DNA of 35,662 nucleotides from an uncultured Clostridia bacterium (GTDB lineage: Bacteria; Bacillota; Clostridia; Oscillospirales; Ruminococcaceae): the NCBI GenBank assembly GCA_947631535.1, contig CANRLU010000013.1, positions 1 through 35,662 on the forward strand, given 5' to 3'. The translations under genes were made by a program, and so were the position numbers. Below the pieces are notes generated by a model that was not told the DNA's origin, ran no database searches, and saw nothing but the letters and a program-made list of their open reading frames with translations. Below are positions 8,702 through 16,868 of this stretch, in pieces (the first letter of the stretch is position 1; every line of letters starts with the position of its first letter).

Positions 8702-8899
8702 AAAAACTTAAAAGTTTTCGGTCAAGCCTTTCTCAAAAGGCTTGCGGGATCGAGGGGCAGAGCCCCCGCCGCGCCCGCAGGCGCGGAACACTTTGCGCAG
8801 CGAAGCGCAGGACGGGGAATAAAAACTGTCCGGTGGACAGTTTTTATTGGGGAGACCCTCGCCGGGGGTCTCCCCATTTGCCGAGCAAGGCGAGGCAAA
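8702..8899. repeat. Run of consecutive hairpins, probable dispersed intergenic repeat element
   Basis: The gene-free stretch from 8645 to 9000 holds the sigG terminator, this block and a promoter. Within about 200 bases, adjacent inverted repeats follow one another: 8703-8708/8713-8718; 8723-8731/8736-8744; 8754-8758/8762-8766; 8769-8775/8780-8786; 8794-8798/8805-8809; 8818-8831/8835-8848 (14-bp perfect arms, 3-base loop); 8849-8858/8866-8875 (10-bp perfect arms); and a weaker 8877-8882/8894-8899. The first part (AAGCCTTT-loop-AAAGGCTT, then GGGGC-AGA-GCCCC) resembles a multicopy non-coding repeat I recall between genes of gut Clostridia. A frame open across it is composed of these repeats and is not a gene. 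Only one copy lies in this window. Confidence 0.7.
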
Positions 8900-8944
8900 C
8901 GAAAAACAATGTATATTCAATACAATTCAGGCAATTTATCTCTC

Positions 8945-8973
8945 TTGACAAATCCCCGCTCGGGTGATAGAAT
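8945..8973 (+). promoter_or_regulatory. Sigma-A promoter of the lipoprotein gene
   Basis: A perfect TTGACA (8945-8950), a 17-base spacer and TAGAAT (8968-8973) lie 27 bases before the ATG at 9001. The ribosome site ggagg follows the predicted transcription start. Confidence 0.85.
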
Positions 8974-9000
8974 AAAGAAAAAATTCACGGAGGTCAAAAT

Positions 9001-9654
9001 ATGAAGAAACTGTTTGCCGTTATCATCGCTTTGCTAATGCTGCTCGGTTTATGCAGCTGCGGCGATACCTCTTCCGACGTTTTGGAAAACGATTCCGATG
9101 CTGTTGAATCCGAGTCTTCCGACGGCGAGCCCGCAGCGGCTCCCACTATTGACGACTTGAGGGGTACATATCTCGACGACGTATATGAGAACGACTATTT
9201 TTCCATTACCTTTACCAAGCCGTCCGACTGGAGATACAGCACCGTCGAAGAAATAGCTTCCGTTTTTAATTCCGAATCGGTCGATGCCATTGATCCCGAG
9301 TCGTGGGGCGACACTTTTTGTGATTTGGTCGCCATTGACGACAGCACCGGAAACAATATCAACATTATGTATTCGTTGACGTCGGAGTTAGATCTCGACG
9401 AATATCTCAGGCAGAGCGTCGAGGAAATAGACAGCCTTAGAGAGGCCCTAAATATGACCGCCGAGTTTTCGGAGCACGATGACGTAAAGCTCGGAAACGT
9501 CGATTTCAGGCGCGTCGAGATCACTACTGTCTATCAGGGCGTTACCATTCACCAGGGCTGCTATGTGGCGTATAAGGACGGCGCACTTATAAACATCACG
9601 ATAACCGTCACGAACTACACGCCCATAGATACTTTAGAGGAGCTGTTTTCTTAA
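9001..9654 (+). CDS. Predicted lipoprotein of unknown function
   Basis: The 217-aa product has a typical lipoprotein signal: MKK, a hydrophobic core (4-16) and a lipobox ending at C20 (LCSC). An acidic, serine-rich linker follows (about 21-50), then a compact domain of about 165 residues with alternating strands (DYFSITFTKPSDWRYS; VTIHQGCYVAYKDGALINITITV). The fold has the flavour of small secreted domains that bind or protect something at the cell surface, but I recognise no family and assign no function. It has its own strong promoter and ribosome site (acggaggtc) and no obvious operon partner: tyrS downstream has a separate promoter. Confidence 0.85.
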   Translation: MKKLFAVIIALLMLLGLCSCGDTSSDVLENDSDAVESESSDGEPAAAPTIDDLRGTYLDDVYENDYFSITFTKPSDWRYSTVEEIASVFNSESVDAIDPESWGDTFCDLVAIDDSTGNNINIMYSLTSELDLDEYLRQSVEEIDSLREALNMTAEFSEHDDVKLGNVDFRRVEITTVYQGVTIHQGCYVAYKDGALINITITVTNYTPIDTLEELFS

Positions 9655-9694
9655 GCGCTGAAGCATAGGTGGACGGAAAATCACGGTTCCTCCC

Positions 9695-9723
9695 TTGACA
9701 AAGTATTTGTTTTGTGCTAATAT
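9695..9723 (+). promoter_or_regulatory. Sigma-A promoter of the tyrS T-box transcript
   Basis: TTGACA (9695-9700), a 17-base spacer and TAATAT (9718-9723) precede the T-box leader. The expected start is near 9730. Confidence 0.85.
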
Positions 9724-9743
9724 ATCCGGCAGCATATTATATC

Positions 9744-9979
9744 GACTGTGACGGGAGCAAGTAGCCTCGGCGCGCCGCCAAAGAGAGCTTTCGGTTGGTG
9801 TGAGAAAGCGCGGCAGCCCTGTGTGAATACGTCCCCGAGTCCGTATCCCGAACCCATTGGCAGTAGGGATATGCGGGTGCGCCCGTTAAAGCGCTCAAGA
9901 GGCAGGCTTTTGTCTGTAAACTGAGGTGGTACCGCGGTATTTATCGCCCTCTGACCGTAAAGGTCGGGGGCGTTTTGTT
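9744..9979 (+). promoter_or_regulatory. T-box leader, tyrosine specifier
   Basis: The region between 9655 and 10007 contains a promoter and this riboregulator. Stem I begins near 9748 with the GGGAGCAAGTAG element and closes by pairing GGGA with TCCC (about 9832-9835). The specifier triplet TAC (9828-9830, in GTGTGAATACG) is a tyrosine codon, matching the downstream gene. The conserved T-box (AAACTGAGGTGGTACCGCG, 9918-9936) precedes the terminator. Uncharged tRNA-Tyr would stabilise the antiterminator by pairing its 3' end with the TGGT bulge, switching on tyrS when tyrosine is scarce. Confidence 0.93.
9945..9979 (+). terminator. T-box regulated terminator
   Basis: The arms 9945-9956 and 9962-9972 form a GC-rich stem with one irregularity around a GTAAA loop, followed by TTTTGTT. 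The 5' arm overlaps the sequence needed for the antiterminator, as expected for a T-box switch. Confidence 0.88.
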
Positions 9980-10007
9980 ATGAAAATAATTTTTAAGGAG
10001 AATCAAA

Positions 10008-11207
10008 ATGGGTATCTATGAAGAACTCAAAGAAAGAGGACTTATCGCGCAGGTGACCGACGAGCCTCTCATTCGCGAGCTTATCAACAACGGAAAGGCG
10101 ACGTTTTACATCGGCTTCGACTGTACGGCCGACAGTCTCACGGCAGGACACTTTATGGCGCTCACGCTTATGAAGCGCCTGCAAATGGCGGGAAACAAGC
10201 CCATAGCGCTCATCGGCGGGGGAACCACGATGATAGGCGATCCCTCGGGCAGGAGCGACATGCGCAAAATGCTCACACGCGAGGATATAGACCACAACGC
10301 CGAGTGCTTTAAAAAGCAGATGTCCCGCTTTATAGAATTCGGCGAGGGTAAGGCCGTTATGGTGAATAACGCCGACTGGCTCCTCAACCTCAATTACGTT
10401 GACCTGCTAAGAGAGGTCGGCGCCTGCTTCTCGGTCAACAATATGCTCAGGGCCGAGTGCTATAAGCAGAGAATGGAAAAGGGCCTTTCCTTCCTTGAAT
10501 TCAACTACATGATAATGCAGTCTTACGATTTTTACTATCTCTTTAAGAATTACGACTGCAATCTGCAGTTCGGCGGCGACGATCAGTGGTCGAATATGCT
10601 CGGCGGCACCGAGCTTATCCGCCGCAAGCTCGGAAAAGACGCCAGCGCTATGACCATAACTCTTCTCACCGATTCGAACGGAATCAAGATGGGCAAGACC
10701 GCCGGCAACGCCGTCTGGCTCGACGCCGAAAAGACCCCGCCTTACGACTTCTTCCAGTATTGGAGAAACGTTGCCGACGCCGACGTTATCAAGTGCATAA
10801 AGATGCTCACTTTCCTGCCTCTTGAGGAGATCCGCGAGATGGAAAAGTGGGAGGGCGGCCAGCTCAATAAAGCCAAGGAAATTCTTGCATATGAGCTCAC
10901 CAAGCTCGTTCACGGCGAAGAAGAGGCCGAAAAGGCCCTCGAAGCCGCGCGCGCAGTCTTCGGCGGCTCCGGCTCGAGCGACAATATGCCCACCTGCGCT
11001 TTTGACGCTAAAGAGGTCAGCGTGATAGAGGCGCTCGTAGCTTCAAGGCTCGCCCCCTCAAAGGCCGAGGCAAGAAGGCTTATCCAGCAGGGCGGCGTGA
11101 GCGTGAACGACGAAAAGATAACCGATATTTCCGCTGTTGTAGATATCTCGGGCGGAGCGATACTCAAAAAGGGCAAGAAGCAGTTTGTAAAGCTCACGGC
11201 AAAGTAA
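10008..11207 (+). CDS. tyrS: Tyrosyl-tRNA synthetase
   Basis: TyrRS activates tyrosine with ATP and charges tRNA-Tyr. The 399-aa product has a class I core, about 30-245, and a C-terminal S4 RNA-binding domain, about 335-395 (LAPSKAEARRLIQQGGVSVND). The KMSKS-equivalent loop is KMGKT (228-232), and GGDDQW appears at 190-195. The odd feature is the HIGH signature: GFDCTADSLTAGHF gives T40, then T45-A-G-H48, so the first histidine (H45 in the Geobacillus enzyme, with T40 part of the transition-state contact) is threonine, encoded by ACG at 10140-10142. H48 is kept. The gene follows a tyrosine T-box and a clear aaggag ribosome site. Confidence 0.97.
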   Translation: MGIYEELKERGLIAQVTDEPLIRELINNGKATFYIGFDCTADSLTAGHFMALTLMKRLQMAGNKPIALIGGGTTMIGDPSGRSDMRKMLTREDIDHNAECFKKQMSRFIEFGEGKAVMVNNADWLLNLNYVDLLREVGACFSVNNMLRAECYKQRMEKGLSFLEFNYMIMQSYDFYYLFKNYDCNLQFGGDDQWSNMLGGTELIRRKLGKDASAMTITLLTDSNGIKMGKTAGNAVWLDAEKTPPYDFFQYWRNVADADVIKCIKMLTFLPLEEIREMEKWEGGQLNKAKEILAYELTKLVHGEEEAEKALEAARAVFGGSGSSDNMPTCAFDAKEVSVIEALVASRLAPSKAEARRLIQQGGVSVNDEKITDISAVVDISGGAILKKGKKQFVKLTAK

Positions 11208-11250
11208 ATATTAAATTTTGCCGGAAATCGGCGATATCGCGTTTTTGCAC

Positions 11251-11279
11251 TTGAATTGCCGCGAAAAATATGTTATACT
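11251..11279 (+). promoter_or_regulatory. Sigma-A-type promoter of the GHL10 lipoprotein
   Basis: TTGAAT (11251-11256), a 17-base spacer and TATACT (11274-11279) lie 31 bases before the ATG at 11311. The gap after tyrS also holds a 4-bp GCCG/CGGC hairpin (11220-11232) followed by T5 further on, too weak to call a terminator. Confidence 0.65.
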
Positions 11280-11310
11280 TTACCCGTTACTGTAAGCGGG
11301 GAGGTGCGGC

Positions 11311-13089
11311 ATGAATATCTTCAAGAGGATTCTTTGCGCTTTTATATGCGCATTGATGTTAAGCTCCTGTGCGCACCGCGAAGCGGCCGGACCCGCTCCC
11401 GAGCCGTCGGTGAGGTTCGAGACTTTCGGCACTGCCGCCGAGACGGAGGCGACCACAGCTCCGGAAACGCTGAACACCGAAAGATTTTCCGAAATTTCTA
11501 CTGCTCCCGCGACAACCGTTTCCCATATGACAGACCCTGTCACGACCGCTTCCGCTGCGACTTCTGCCGACACCGAGTCGGAGCGCGGCTATGATATTCA
11601 GCCGGCGTCCGGCGTTATGTACGCTTCTTCCGACGTAAACGTAAGAGAGCTCCCCGATGCCGACAGCGAACGCGTCGGCCACCTCGACAGGGGGGACGAA
11701 GTCAATATTACCGGCCTTGTTTCAAACGGCTGGGTGAGAGTGGAATTTAAAGGCGGCGAGTATTTCGTCAACGGAAACTACCTCACTTCCGAGGGCGTAT
11801 CGGAAAGCGCCGCGCCTCCGGAAGTTACTACACCGCCCACGACCCCGACCGAAACGCTGCCCACAACGCAGCCTACGACCTCCGTCACGACCACTGTAAC
11901 AACTACGGCTCCTACCACCGAGGCTCCCGAAACAACTCCGCCTCCCGAGACTATAAACGAAGAGCTCAATATTTTGACGGGCTCCAACGGATACACCGCA
12001 CTTAATTATCCCGTTCAGAAGGCGGTGTGGTTCGCATATCTTGATATCGACCCTATGCTCAAGGGCTCGTCCGAAGCCGCCTTTGCCGAAAAAATAGGTG
12101 AAGCGTTCGACAATGTGCACGACCTTGGCTGCAACACGGTCTACGTTCACGTTCGGGCTTTCGGCGACGCATATTATTTCTCGCAGTATTACCCGTTCAC
12201 TGCCGCTTTCAGCGACACTCTCGGCAGTGCCCCTCCCTTTGACCCGCTTTATATTATGATAAACGAGGCGCATAAGCGCGGGCTTTCATTCCACGCGTGG
12301 GTCAACCCTATGCGCACCACCACCAAAGACCGCTATGCCGAAATGGACGGCTTTTATCCGCTTAAGCAGTGGTACGATTCGTCCTCGGCAAACGGCACGT
12401 TCCTCGTTTACGACAAAGATACCTCATATTACTGGCTCAGCCCCGCATATCCCGCCGTCAGGCAGCTTATATGCAACGGCGTTGCGGAGATAGTCACGCG
12501 GTATAACGTCGATGCCGTTCATATCGACGATTACTTTTACCCCACAACTTCGTCTTCATTCGACAAAGCCGCCTTTGAAGCCTCCGGCGCTTCCGACAGG
12601 GCAGCGTGGCGCAAAAGCGTGGTGAGCACCCTTGTCGGCGAGATATACCGCACCGTTAAAGCCTGCAATCCGAGCGTTCTGTTCGGAGTTTCCCCGCAGG
12701 GGAATATCGACAACAACCTGAACCGCCTTTATGCCGATGTTGAGACCTGGTGTTCCGCGCCCGGGTATCTCGATTACATCGTCCCGCAGATATACTACGG
12801 TTTTAACGATAAGCTCGCCTTCGACACTGCCGCCGAGCAGTGGGAAGAGCTCGTAAAGCTGCCGTACATCTCGCTTATAGGCGGAATAGCGGCATATAAA
12901 GTCGGGCTCAATTCCGAGTGGTCGAGCGGAAAGATACTCTCAAAACAGACTGACTATCTTTCTGACTCTGATGTTTTCGGCGGCATTGCGCTTTACAGAT
13001 ATGATTCGCTGTTCGGCTCGGCAAATTCCTCCGAGCGCAGCATGCGAAAGGAGCTGCCGGAGCTCAAAACCGCTCTTTCAGAATTTTAA
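11311..13089 (+). CDS. Lipoprotein with SH3 domain and GHL10-type glycosidase domain
   Basis: The 592-aa product has a lipoprotein signal ending at C20 (LSSC) and a Thr/Ala-rich spacer to about 95. A bacterial SH3 domain covers about 101-160 (SDVNVRELPDADS, WVRVEF), and a Thr/Pro-rich linker about 165-215. A GHL10 (DUF187, glycosyl hydrolase-like 10) TIM-barrel covers about 236-585. The barrel keeps AWVNPMR (329-335), DAVHIDDYFYP (401-411) and YIVPQIYYG. The GHL10 family includes E. coli DigH, which cleaves glycan strands stripped of peptides. SH3 domains often bind peptidoglycan, so a membrane-anchored wall hydrolase is a reasonable inference. The ATG follows ggggaggtg. The next gene, 17 bases on, carries a related barrel. 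Confidence 0.88.
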   Translation: MNIFKRILCAFICALMLSSCAHREAAGPAPEPSVRFETFGTAAETEATTAPETLNTERFSEISTAPATTVSHMTDPVTTASAATSADTESERGYDIQPASGVMYASSDVNVRELPDADSERVGHLDRGDEVNITGLVSNGWVRVEFKGGEYFVNGNYLTSEGVSESAAPPEVTTPPTTPTETLPTTQPTTSVTTTVTTTAPTTEAPETTPPPETINEELNILTGSNGYTALNYPVQKAVWFAYLDIDPMLKGSSEAAFAEKIGEAFDNVHDLGCNTVYVHVRAFGDAYYFSQYYPFTAAFSDTLGSAPPFDPLYIMINEAHKRGLSFHAWVNPMRTTTKDRYAEMDGFYPLKQWYDSSSANGTFLVYDKDTSYYWLSPAYPAVRQLICNGVAEIVTRYNVDAVHIDDYFYPTTSSSFDKAAFEASGASDRAAWRKSVVSTLVGEIYRTVKACNPSVLFGVSPQGNIDNNLNRLYADVETWCSAPGYLDYIVPQIYYGFNDKLAFDTAAEQWEELVKLPYISLIGGIAAYKVGLNSEWSSGKILSKQTDYLSDSDVFGGIALYRYDSLFGSANSSERSMRKELPELKTALSEF

Positions 13090-13106
13090 AACTGTTGAGG
13101 ATCCTT

Positions 13107-16007
13107 ATGAAGAAGTTTATTTCGCTGCTTCTGGCTATCGTGATACTGTTTGCGCCTTTCAAAGAGGCGGGGTTTTGCGTACGCATTTTCGCCGATTCAC
13201 TTGACGGCGAAACCGCCGGCCTGCCCTCGGGCGGATATATCTCTCTGCCCGACAGTATGCGTGCTTCGATAATAACGATAGGTTCCGACTTTTTCACCGA
13301 CCCTAACCAGACAGCCGAAACTACCCAATCCGAGATAGACGCCATACTCAACGATTTTGAGAGCTACGGCTTCAACTCCGTAATAATTGAGACATCATAC
13401 GACGGCGTTATCTACTACGAAATAGGGGAGCAGGTCTTTACCCACGGCTCTCCGCTTTCTATGCTCATAGATTCCGCCGTTGCGCGAAATTTCTATATTT
13501 ACATCACATTCGATATCAACGCCGCGCTGCGCTCGGAGGAGAGCGGAGATCTCGGCGACAAAATAAACTATCTCAGCTACTGCGTTCACAGGCTGACAAA
13601 CCGCTACTTGATCGACGGTATTATTCTCACCGATTACTACGCCGAAAACGGCGCCGAGAGCTATGCCGAATACCGCCGCAGCGGCTCGGGTATAGGCTAT
13701 GAGCAGTGGCTTTTAGACAACCGGGCGTATCTTTTCGGCCTTGTGAGCAAGGCAATAAAGGCGACCAACAGCTCTATGGCAGTCGGCATCGGCATCGACA
13801 ATGCCTGGCTCAACGATTCGACCGACCCTCGCGGCTCAGACACCAAGGACGACTTTGAAGCCCTTGCCGATGGCTATTCCGACACTCGGGGATATATCCT
13901 CGACGGCCTCGCCGATTTTATGATAGTATACTGTTACGGCGGCCTTGAAAGCGTCGAGCTGAAGTTTAAAAGCGTTGTTTCGTGGTGGAGCGCCCTCGCC
14001 GAAGAGGCGGGCATACCTATGATAGTCAAACACGCCAACGAGCGCACCAGTTCCACCGATTCCCGCTGGGACGTTTCGCAGATAATCAAGCAGATAGACG
14101 AGTGCAACAAATATGCCGGCTACCGCGGGAGCATATTTGAATCGTATGAGCAGCTTAAATCGAACGAAGTCAGCACCGATGCGCTCGTCCGCTATTATGC
14201 CGGCCAGATAAACGTAAGCGACCTTTACAGCCGCCTTAAGATGGTACTCCCCACCAAGACCGAGTTCACCACCTACGAGCCTACCGTCAAATTCCAGGGT
14301 TCGTTTGACTCCAACTTCGACGTTTACTTCAACGGAGAGCCAATAACCCTCAACGAGGCGGGTAACTTCTACTTCGAGGAAGAGCTCGACGTCGGTATGA
14401 ACACCTTCACCTTCAAGAACAAGGCGGACACCGTAAGGTACCGCATCACGAGAAAAGTCAAGGTATTGCAGAGCATAGAGCCCGTTGAGGGCGCGACGAT
14501 GTATGTCGAGGGCGAAACGAGGATAGGCGTGAACGTAGTTGCCTACAGCGGCTCGAAAGTCACCGCCACCCTTAACGGCGAGACCATCACCCTTGACGAA
14601 GAGGAGATCCGCTCGGATGACCTCGACGCCAACACCAACTACACCCACTTCACCGGATACTTCACCGCTCCCGAGGGGATTGTCGGCGAAGAGCAGGACC
14701 TCGGCGTGATAAAGATAAAGGGCAGCTACGGCGACTACAGCAGCGAGAGCGCCGACGGTTCCCGCGTCATAGTCAACGCGATATCCCGCTTTGCCGAGGT
14801 TGCGCAGGTCATAAGGATAAAGCGCGACAACACCCTCACCTACGACTATTACACCACCGACAGTATACCCGACCCCGCTTCTCCGAGGCTGCCGGCCGGA
14901 ACAATAGATTTCCTCGTAAATTCCGTGACCTATAACACCACCTTCGAGGGCGTAAAGCAGAGCATAGATTACTATCTCACCGCCTCCGGCCTGAGAATAA
15001 AGGCCTCCGACTGCGACCTTGCCGATGGTTACACCGTTGTAAACAACACAGCCGTCTTTAACGGAGCTTACAACTCCGGCGGCGACACGGTGCTTAATTT
15101 CAGGCTCGATACTCAGACGCCGTTCACGGTGTCATTCTCGCCGCTAAGCTATGATAACCCCAACAAGGGCTCGTATCTGATAAACAATTTCGACCCTGAT
15201 TACGTCCTCATCACATTTGACTATCTCTCGAACGTTTCCGGAACACCTTCGTTCTCGGGCGACAGCCTGTTCAGCTCGGGCGAGTGGCAGACGGTGAGCG
15301 TAAACGGCGAGCAGAAATATCAGCTCAGGCTCAGGCTGCGCAAGTCGGGCGTATATATGGGATATTCCGCCAAATACGACGGCTCCGGCGGGCTCGCGAT
15401 AACCTTTAACGGCTATAACACGAGTCTTTACGGCACGGTCATAGTAGTCGATCCCGGGCACGGCTACAACACCAGCGCCACGAGCATCGACCCGGGTGCA
15501 GTCGGGCACGTAGTCGAGAACAAGATAAACCTTGCGATTGCCAAGGAGCTCACCGAGCAGCTCCAGAACGCCGGCGCGACCGTTTATATGCTCCCGAGCG
15601 ACCGCGAATATATCAGCGTATACGACCGCTCGGAATACGCTCGGCGATACAGCCCCGACATCTATATTTCCGTGCACTGCAACTCCGTCGAAAACGGCGA
15701 AGGGGTGCGCGGAGTCGAAGCCTATTACTTCACGCCGTTCAGCCAGCCGTTGGCGGCGCTGGTGAGTGAGAAGATGGCCGGCTACTACAGGAATAACGTC
15801 TACGGCGACGGCAGAAACCGTAACCGCGGCGCTAAATACAATTATTTTGCCGTTACTCTTGAACAGGAGTTTGCATCGATACTCGTGGAATGTGGCTTTG
15901 TGACCGACTACGACGAGGCTATGGCCCTCAATAATCCCACGCATCAGTCGGGGCTCGCAGGCGCCATTGTGGAAGCTGTTGAGGAGTATCTCGCAAGAGG
16001 CAGATAA
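13107..16007 (+). CDS. GHL10-like barrel fused to N-acetylmuramoyl-L-alanine amidase (amidase_3)
   Basis: The product is 966 aa. A signal peptide (1-29) is followed by a GHL10-like barrel at about 50-350, in which the HIDDY site of the neighbour reads ILTDYY (173-178). Beta-rich, Ig-like segments follow at about 385-450 and 455-560, with further uncharacterised sequence to about 770. A C-terminal amidase_3 domain covers 777-962. The amidase has its expected zinc ligands H785 (DPGHG), E804 (VVENKIN) and H857 (SVHCN) and catalytic E928 (LVECGF). It cleaves the MurNAc-L-Ala bond, removing stem peptides from glycan. ATG 13107 follows gagg by six bases; TTG 13095 is an alternative. It is probably co-transcribed with the preceding GHL10 lipoprotein. 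Confidence 0.9.
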   Translation: MKKFISLLLAIVILFAPFKEAGFCVRIFADSLDGETAGLPSGGYISLPDSMRASIITIGSDFFTDPNQTAETTQSEIDAILNDFESYGFNSVIIETSYDGVIYYEIGEQVFTHGSPLSMLIDSAVARNFYIYITFDINAALRSEESGDLGDKINYLSYCVHRLTNRYLIDGIILTDYYAENGAESYAEYRRSGSGIGYEQWLLDNRAYLFGLVSKAIKATNSSMAVGIGIDNAWLNDSTDPRGSDTKDDFEALADGYSDTRGYILDGLADFMIVYCYGGLESVELKFKSVVSWWSALAEEAGIPMIVKHANERTSSTDSRWDVSQIIKQIDECNKYAGYRGSIFESYEQLKSNEVSTDALVRYYAGQINVSDLYSRLKMVLPTKTEFTTYEPTVKFQGSFDSNFDVYFNGEPITLNEAGNFYFEEELDVGMNTFTFKNKADTVRYRITRKVKVLQSIEPVEGATMYVEGETRIGVNVVAYSGSKVTATLNGETITLDEEEIRSDDLDANTNYTHFTGYFTAPEGIVGEEQDLGVIKIKGSYGDYSSESADGSRVIVNAISRFAEVAQVIRIKRDNTLTYDYYTTDSIPDPASPRLPAGTIDFLVNSVTYNTTFEGVKQSIDYYLTASGLRIKASDCDLADGYTVVNNTAVFNGAYNSGGDTVLNFRLDTQTPFTVSFSPLSYDNPNKGSYLINNFDPDYVLITFDYLSNVSGTPSFSGDSLFSSGEWQTVSVNGEQKYQLRLRLRKSGVYMGYSAKYDGSGGLAITFNGYNTSLYGTVIVVDPGHGYNTSATSIDPGAVGHVVENKINLAIAKELTEQLQNAGATVYMLPSDREYISVYDRSEYARRYSPDIYISVHCNSVENGEGVRGVEAYYFTPFSQPLAALVSEKMAGYYRNNVYGDGRNRNRGAKYNYFAVTLEQEFASILVECGFVTDYDEAMALNNPTHQSGLAGAIVEAVEEYLARGR

Positions 16008-16019
16008 GGAGGAAACACA

Positions 16020-16868
16020 TTGTTTAAGATTCTCGGAAAGCGCGAATTGAACGAGCAGGTCACTCTTATGGAGATAGAGGCGCCTTTGATTGCGAAAAAG
16101 GTCCGCGCAGGCCAGTTCATCATTTTCAGGATCGACGAATACGGCGAGCGCGTGCCGCTTACCGTCGCCGACCGCGACACCGAAAAGGGGAGCATCACCA
16201 TAATCTTCCAAAAGGTTGGGCGTTCGACCATTATGCTTGGCAACCTCAATGAAGGCGACTTCATACTCGACGTTGTCGGGCCGCTCGGAGTCCCCACCGA
16301 AATACCCGAGGGCGCTAAAAAGGTAGCCGTCATCGGCGGAGGCGTGGGCTGCGCGATCGCCTATCCGCAGGCCAAGGCGCTCTGTAATTCCGGCATAGAG
16401 GTAGACGTTATAGCGGGCTTCCGCAATAAGGATATCGTCATCTTAGAGGACGAAATGCGCGCCGTCAGCACGAATTACTACATCACAACCGACGACGGCA
16501 GCTACGGGACCAAGGGATTTGTCACGAATAAGCTCCAGGAGCTTATAGACGCCGGAAATCATTACGACGCCGTTATAGCCATAGGCCCTGTCCCGATGAT
16601 GAAATTCGTCTGCGCGGTGACGAAGCCCTACGGTATAAAGACAATAGTCTCGCTCAACCCGATAATGATAGACGGCACGGGAATGTGCGGCGGGTGCAGA
16701 GTGAGGGTTGGCGGGAAGATCAAATACGCCTGCGTTGATGGGCCGGACTTTGACGGCCACGAGGTGGATTTTGACGAGCTTATGAAGCGAAATTCCGCCT
16801 ACCGCGACATAGAGCAGCACGACCGCGAACACATTTGCAGATTAACGGGAGGTGTCGTTAATGCCTAA
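16020..16868 (+). CDS. Ferredoxin-NADP reductase subunit alpha (NfnA/SudB-type)
   Basis: The 282-aa product is a flavoprotein of the dihydroorotate/sulfide dehydrogenase-like FAD/NAD(P)-binding family. An FAD domain lies at about 1-98 and a nucleotide-binding domain starts at VAVIGGGVGCA (102-112). The C-terminal [2Fe-2S] site shows D218, C223, C226 and C238 (MIDGTGMCGGCRV, YACVDGP), the unusual one-Asp, three-Cys set known for this family. With the next gene it would form the Nfn enzyme, which couples NADH, NADPH and ferredoxin by flavin-based electron bifurcation. It starts with TTG, seven bases after AAGGAGG that overlaps the previous stop codon, and overlaps its partner by 8 bases. Confidence 0.9.
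   Translation: MFKILGKRELNEQVTLMEIEAPLIAKKVRAGQFIIFRIDEYGERVPLTVADRDTEKGSITIIFQKVGRSTIMLGNLNEGDFILDVVGPLGVPTEIPEGAKKVAVIGGGVGCAIAYPQAKALCNSGIEVDVIAGFRNKDIVILEDEMRAVSTNYYITTDDGSYGTKGFVTNKLQELIDAGNHYDAVIAIGPVPMMKFVCAVTKPYGIKTIVSLNPIMIDGTGMCGGCRVRVGGKIKYACVDGPDFDGHEVDFDELMKRNSAYRDIEQHDREHICRLTGGVVNA

Noticed and set aside
8641-8967. Open frame of 108 codons after sigG
   Set aside because: It consists of the sigG terminator and the hairpin array translated, has no ribosome site, and shows a composition unlike the neighbours (Arg/Ser/Lys-rich, no domain).
11220-11245. Terminator after tyrS
   Set aside because: The stem has only 4 bp and the T tract begins 8 bases later; GCGATATCGC nearby is palindromic but leaves no loop. 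Too weak to list.
11812-11955. Repetitive ACN/CCN stretch, considered as a DNA repeat
   Set aside because: It is the coding sequence of the Thr/Pro-rich linker of the GHL10 lipoprotein; low complexity at protein level explains it.
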